A stretch of 64,000 bases of DNA from MFD01275-c22 sp963705885 (lineage in GTDB: Bacteria; Actinomycetota; Actinomycetes; JACCUZ01). The stretch covers positions 2,108,001 to 2,172,000 of the forward strand of contig OY970120.1 in the NCBI GenBank assembly GCA_963705885.1. Direction: 5' to 3'. The notes below the pieces were generated by a model that searched no databases, was not told where the DNA came from, and saw nothing but the letters and a program-made list of their open reading frames with translations. This document shows positions 62,252-64,000 of the stretch, piece after piece. The translations under genes were made by a program, and so were the position numbers. Numbering within the stretch: the first letter of the stretch is position 1; every line of letters begins with the position of its first letter.

Positions 62252-62286
62252 TGGAGTGCCTCTCGTGACAGGTGCTGGGGGTGGTG

Positions 62287-62328
62287 TGCTGCCGGGCACC
62301 GGACCCGTGCGTCCGGTGCCCGGCAGCA
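62287..62328 (-). terminator. Hairpin terminator after the DUF4331 gene
   Basis: An 18-bp perfect stem (62287-62304 with 62311-62328) closes a 6-nt loop, starting 12 bp after the DUF4331 stop. It has no U-tract, as is usual here. It separates the DUF4331 transcript from the downstream TPR-NicO pair, or attenuates read-through into it. Confidence 0.75.
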
Positions 62329-62340
62329 GCCGGGACAGCG

Positions 62341-63888
62341 CTACGCCGTGGTGGGCGCGGTGCTGGACTTGCGGGAGCCGCGGGCCAGGACGGCACCGGC
62401 CATGAGGGCCAGCGCGCCGAGGCCGATGAGCGAGACCTGACCGGTCGGGAAGCCGCCGTTGCCGCCGGTGCTGTTGGTGCCACCGGTGAGCAGGGCGGAG
62501 CCGGTCTCGGCCGGCGGGGCATCCTTCGTGATCGAGCCGCTGTGCGGGAGCGCGACGTACGGGAAGTCCGCGCCGAACGCGGTGTCGTTCTTGTTCACGC
62601 CGTCACCGAGGGTGCTGGCCTGCGCCGCGTTGCCCTTCAGCACGCCACCGACGACCTGCAGGGCGATGTCGACGACGTCGTCGGAGAGACGACGGCCGTT
62701 CGGGAAGCCGTTGGCGTCGCCGCCGACCACTCCGAGCCTGCTGTCCGTCTGGCCCTTCTGCCACTCGGTGTTCAGCCGTAGGTACTCAGCAGCCCGCTCC
62801 TTGCCCCGCGGGTTGTTGACGCCCTTGAGGCCCTTGAGGAAGACCTGCACCAGGTCGGTGCGGTCCTTCACAGGTGCGCTGGTGCCGCAGACAGCGTTCA
62901 GCGTCGCCGCGAGCTCCGAGTTCTTGACGAACGGCAGGGCCGCCGCGTCCTGACGGGGCTTGAGCGAGTTGAACGTGTCCTTGACCTGGTAGGGGATCAC
63001 GACCTCGTTGACCAGGGGCTGGCCGAGGCGCGAGACCTGCTTGTAGCCGCCACGGGAGTTCTTGCGGTCCGTGGTGCTCCAGATGCCGACGACCGAGCGG
63101 CCGTTGGCGATCAGGTCGCGGCGCTGCACCTTGAGGGCGAGCGTGTTGACGTTGAAGCCGGCCAGCGTGTCGTGCCCGGCCTCGGTCTTGCAGTCGCCGC
63201 CGTAGAGGACGTCGAACACGCGCAGGTCGAGGAAGAACGGGTCCTCGGCCTGGCCGGCGAACGCCTGGCGGCCCGAGCCCTGGAACGACGTGATGGCGGC
63301 GTCCCGGAGCGCGTTGTAGTTCGGCATCGACGCGTCACCGACGAAGGACGGCGCGACCGGGGCGTTCTTGAGCAGCGTGCGGACCTTGTCCTTGCCCTTG
63401 CGGACCTGGATGCGCTTGAGCGTGTACTTCTGGCGGAAGAGCAGGTTCTTGTCCTTCAGCGACGTCACCGGCCCGTTGTTGGTCAGGAAGGTGCCCTTGC
63501 CCGTGAAGCTGTCCTTGGCCTTCGGCGTGCGCGAGTCCTTGAACTTCCACCGGTAGATGACGTCCGGCTTGGCGTCGTAGTCGTTGTCGATCTTGACGTT
63601 GTAGCGGGCGTCGGTGGCCCACGGGTAGAAGTTCGGGCCGCCGGACGGCTCCGAGAACGGCGACCAGTTGGCGACGATGTTGACCATGTCGGTCTGGTTC
63701 GGGTCCACGAACGCGTACAGGTCCGTGTTGTCGTACTGCGGCTGCCCCGCGATGGCTGGCGCCTCGCGGTGGCTCGATGCGGTGGCTCCGCCCGGCGCGA
63801 GGCCGGCGAGGCCGCCGCCGACGAGCAGCGTGCCCACTCCGAGCAGCGCCGTGGCGCGCACCCGGGGGGCTCGTCTCGACTGAGACAT
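62341..63888 (-). CDS. DUF4331-family exported protein
   Basis: 515 residues. Signal peptide (ALLGVGTLLVGGGLAGLAPGGATA), then ASSHREAP and YDNTDLYAFVDPNQ, which typify DUF4331, with the long beta-rich body and GGDANGFPNGRRLSDDVVDIALQ near 400. A Gly/Asn/Thr linker leads to a C-terminal helix with SRKS, a membrane anchor. Function unknown. It is followed by TPR and NicO genes, a grouping I recall from other actinobacteria. ATG with AGGAGGGAAACC upstream. Confidence 0.9.
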   Translation of the reverse strand: MSQSRRAPRVRATALLGVGTLLVGGGLAGLAPGGATASSHREAPAIAGQPQYDNTDLYAFVDPNQTDMVNIVANWSPFSEPSGGPNFYPWATDARYNVKIDNDYDAKPDVIYRWKFKDSRTPKAKDSFTGKGTFLTNNGPVTSLKDKNLLFRQKYTLKRIQVRKGKDKVRTLLKNAPVAPSFVGDASMPNYNALRDAAITSFQGSGRQAFAGQAEDPFFLDLRVFDVLYGGDCKTEAGHDTLAGFNVNTLALKVQRRDLIANGRSVVGIWSTTDRKNSRGGYKQVSRLGQPLVNEVVIPYQVKDTFNSLKPRQDAAALPFVKNSELAATLNAVCGTSAPVKDRTDLVQVFLKGLKGVNNPRGKERAAEYLRLNTEWQKGQTDSRLGVVGGDANGFPNGRRLSDDVVDIALQVVGGVLKGNAAQASTLGDGVNKNDTAFGADFPYVALPHSGSITKDAPPAETGSALLTGGTNSTGGNGGFPTGQVSLIGLGALALMAGAVLARGSRKSSTAPTTA

Positions 63889-64000
63889 GGTTTCCCTCCT
63901 GAGGGGTCGGTGCCGGCTGTGACGGCTGTCACTCCGGCCGGTCCGCCGGGTATCCGGAGCGGGTGCGACCCCGGATTGGCTGTGCCTCCGCGAAACTCCC
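63889..64000. other. Upstream region of the DUF4331 gene
   Basis: No gene seen in the last 112 bp. The strong AGGAGGG ribosome-binding site is the only clear signal. On the minus strand CCAATCC is followed 16 nt later by CGGATA, which might be an extracytoplasmic-function sigma promoter, but this is weak. Confidence 0.3.

Overview
The window is 64 kb of very GC-rich chromosome (about 70% or more by eye) from a high-GC actinobacterium. Pointers include GlnR boxes upstream of glnA, a SucB with two lipoyl domains, the qcrCAB/ctaCDEF respiratory set, PspA with PspAA and PspAB, and DUF4191 and DUF3043 proteins. Coding density is high, many operons use 4-bp ATGA/GTGA overlaps, and many genes start 6-7 nt after a TANNNT box, which suggests leaderless transcripts. 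I see no rRNA, tRNA, CRISPR array or transposase. Genus cannot be fixed from this sequence.

Layout. 1-7.7 kb: a MerR-type regulator divergent from a DUF4188 gene over a double operator, glnA with tandem GlnR boxes, RDD and DUF4191 membrane proteins, lipA and lipB, an oxidoreductase and a YciI-like protein. 7.7-19.9 kb: peptidase E, a membrane Ser/Thr kinase-like protein, a TIGR01777 epimerase, sucB-lpdA, a secreted protein with 11-residue basic repeats, a pentapeptide/DinB protein, leucyl aminopeptidase, gcvT and a P-loop kinase. 20.0-23.7 kb: one visibly AT-richer gene for a 1237-residue two-helix membrane protein with TPR-like modules and four ~107-residue repeats that I do not recognise.

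23.9-30.6 kb is the most striking locus. A cobalamin riboswitch leads a six-gene chain: an exported alpha/alpha-toroid protein, an exported DUF4430-like membrane-anchored protein, EcfT, a fused double ATPase, an ECF S component and a divergent CobT-like protein. Toroid plus DUF4430-like beta domain is the two-domain plan of animal intrinsic factor and transcobalamin, here split over two genes. I read the locus as a B12 (or cobinamide) capture and uptake system.

30.6-42.8 kb: ankyrin lipoprotein divergent from an aldo/keto reductase with overlapping -10 boxes, DUF3043, the pspA-pspAA-htpX-pspAB envelope-stress operon, nadA, glycerate kinase, an A-type Fe-S carrier, a PfkB kinase behind a perfect palindrome, aat, and a tusA/cysteine desulfurase pair. 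42.9-55.5 kb: aerobic respiration genes (ctaC-ctaD-ctaF; ctaE-qcrC-qcrA-qcrB; ctaG) interrupted by an L,D-transpeptidase, a photolyase and an SDR/DUF2867 protein. 55.5-64 kb: an atypical receiver protein, a frameshifted trpD, an AsnC-type sensor domain, a DEDD-exonuclease/GIY-YIG protein, and a DUF4331-TPR-NicO transporter group.

A dispersed element (CGGTGATCATGC followed by RCGAGTGGTTGC, i.e. about 24 bp) occurs as a 20-bp inverted repeat at the end of aat and twice, in frame, inside the NicO transporter gene.
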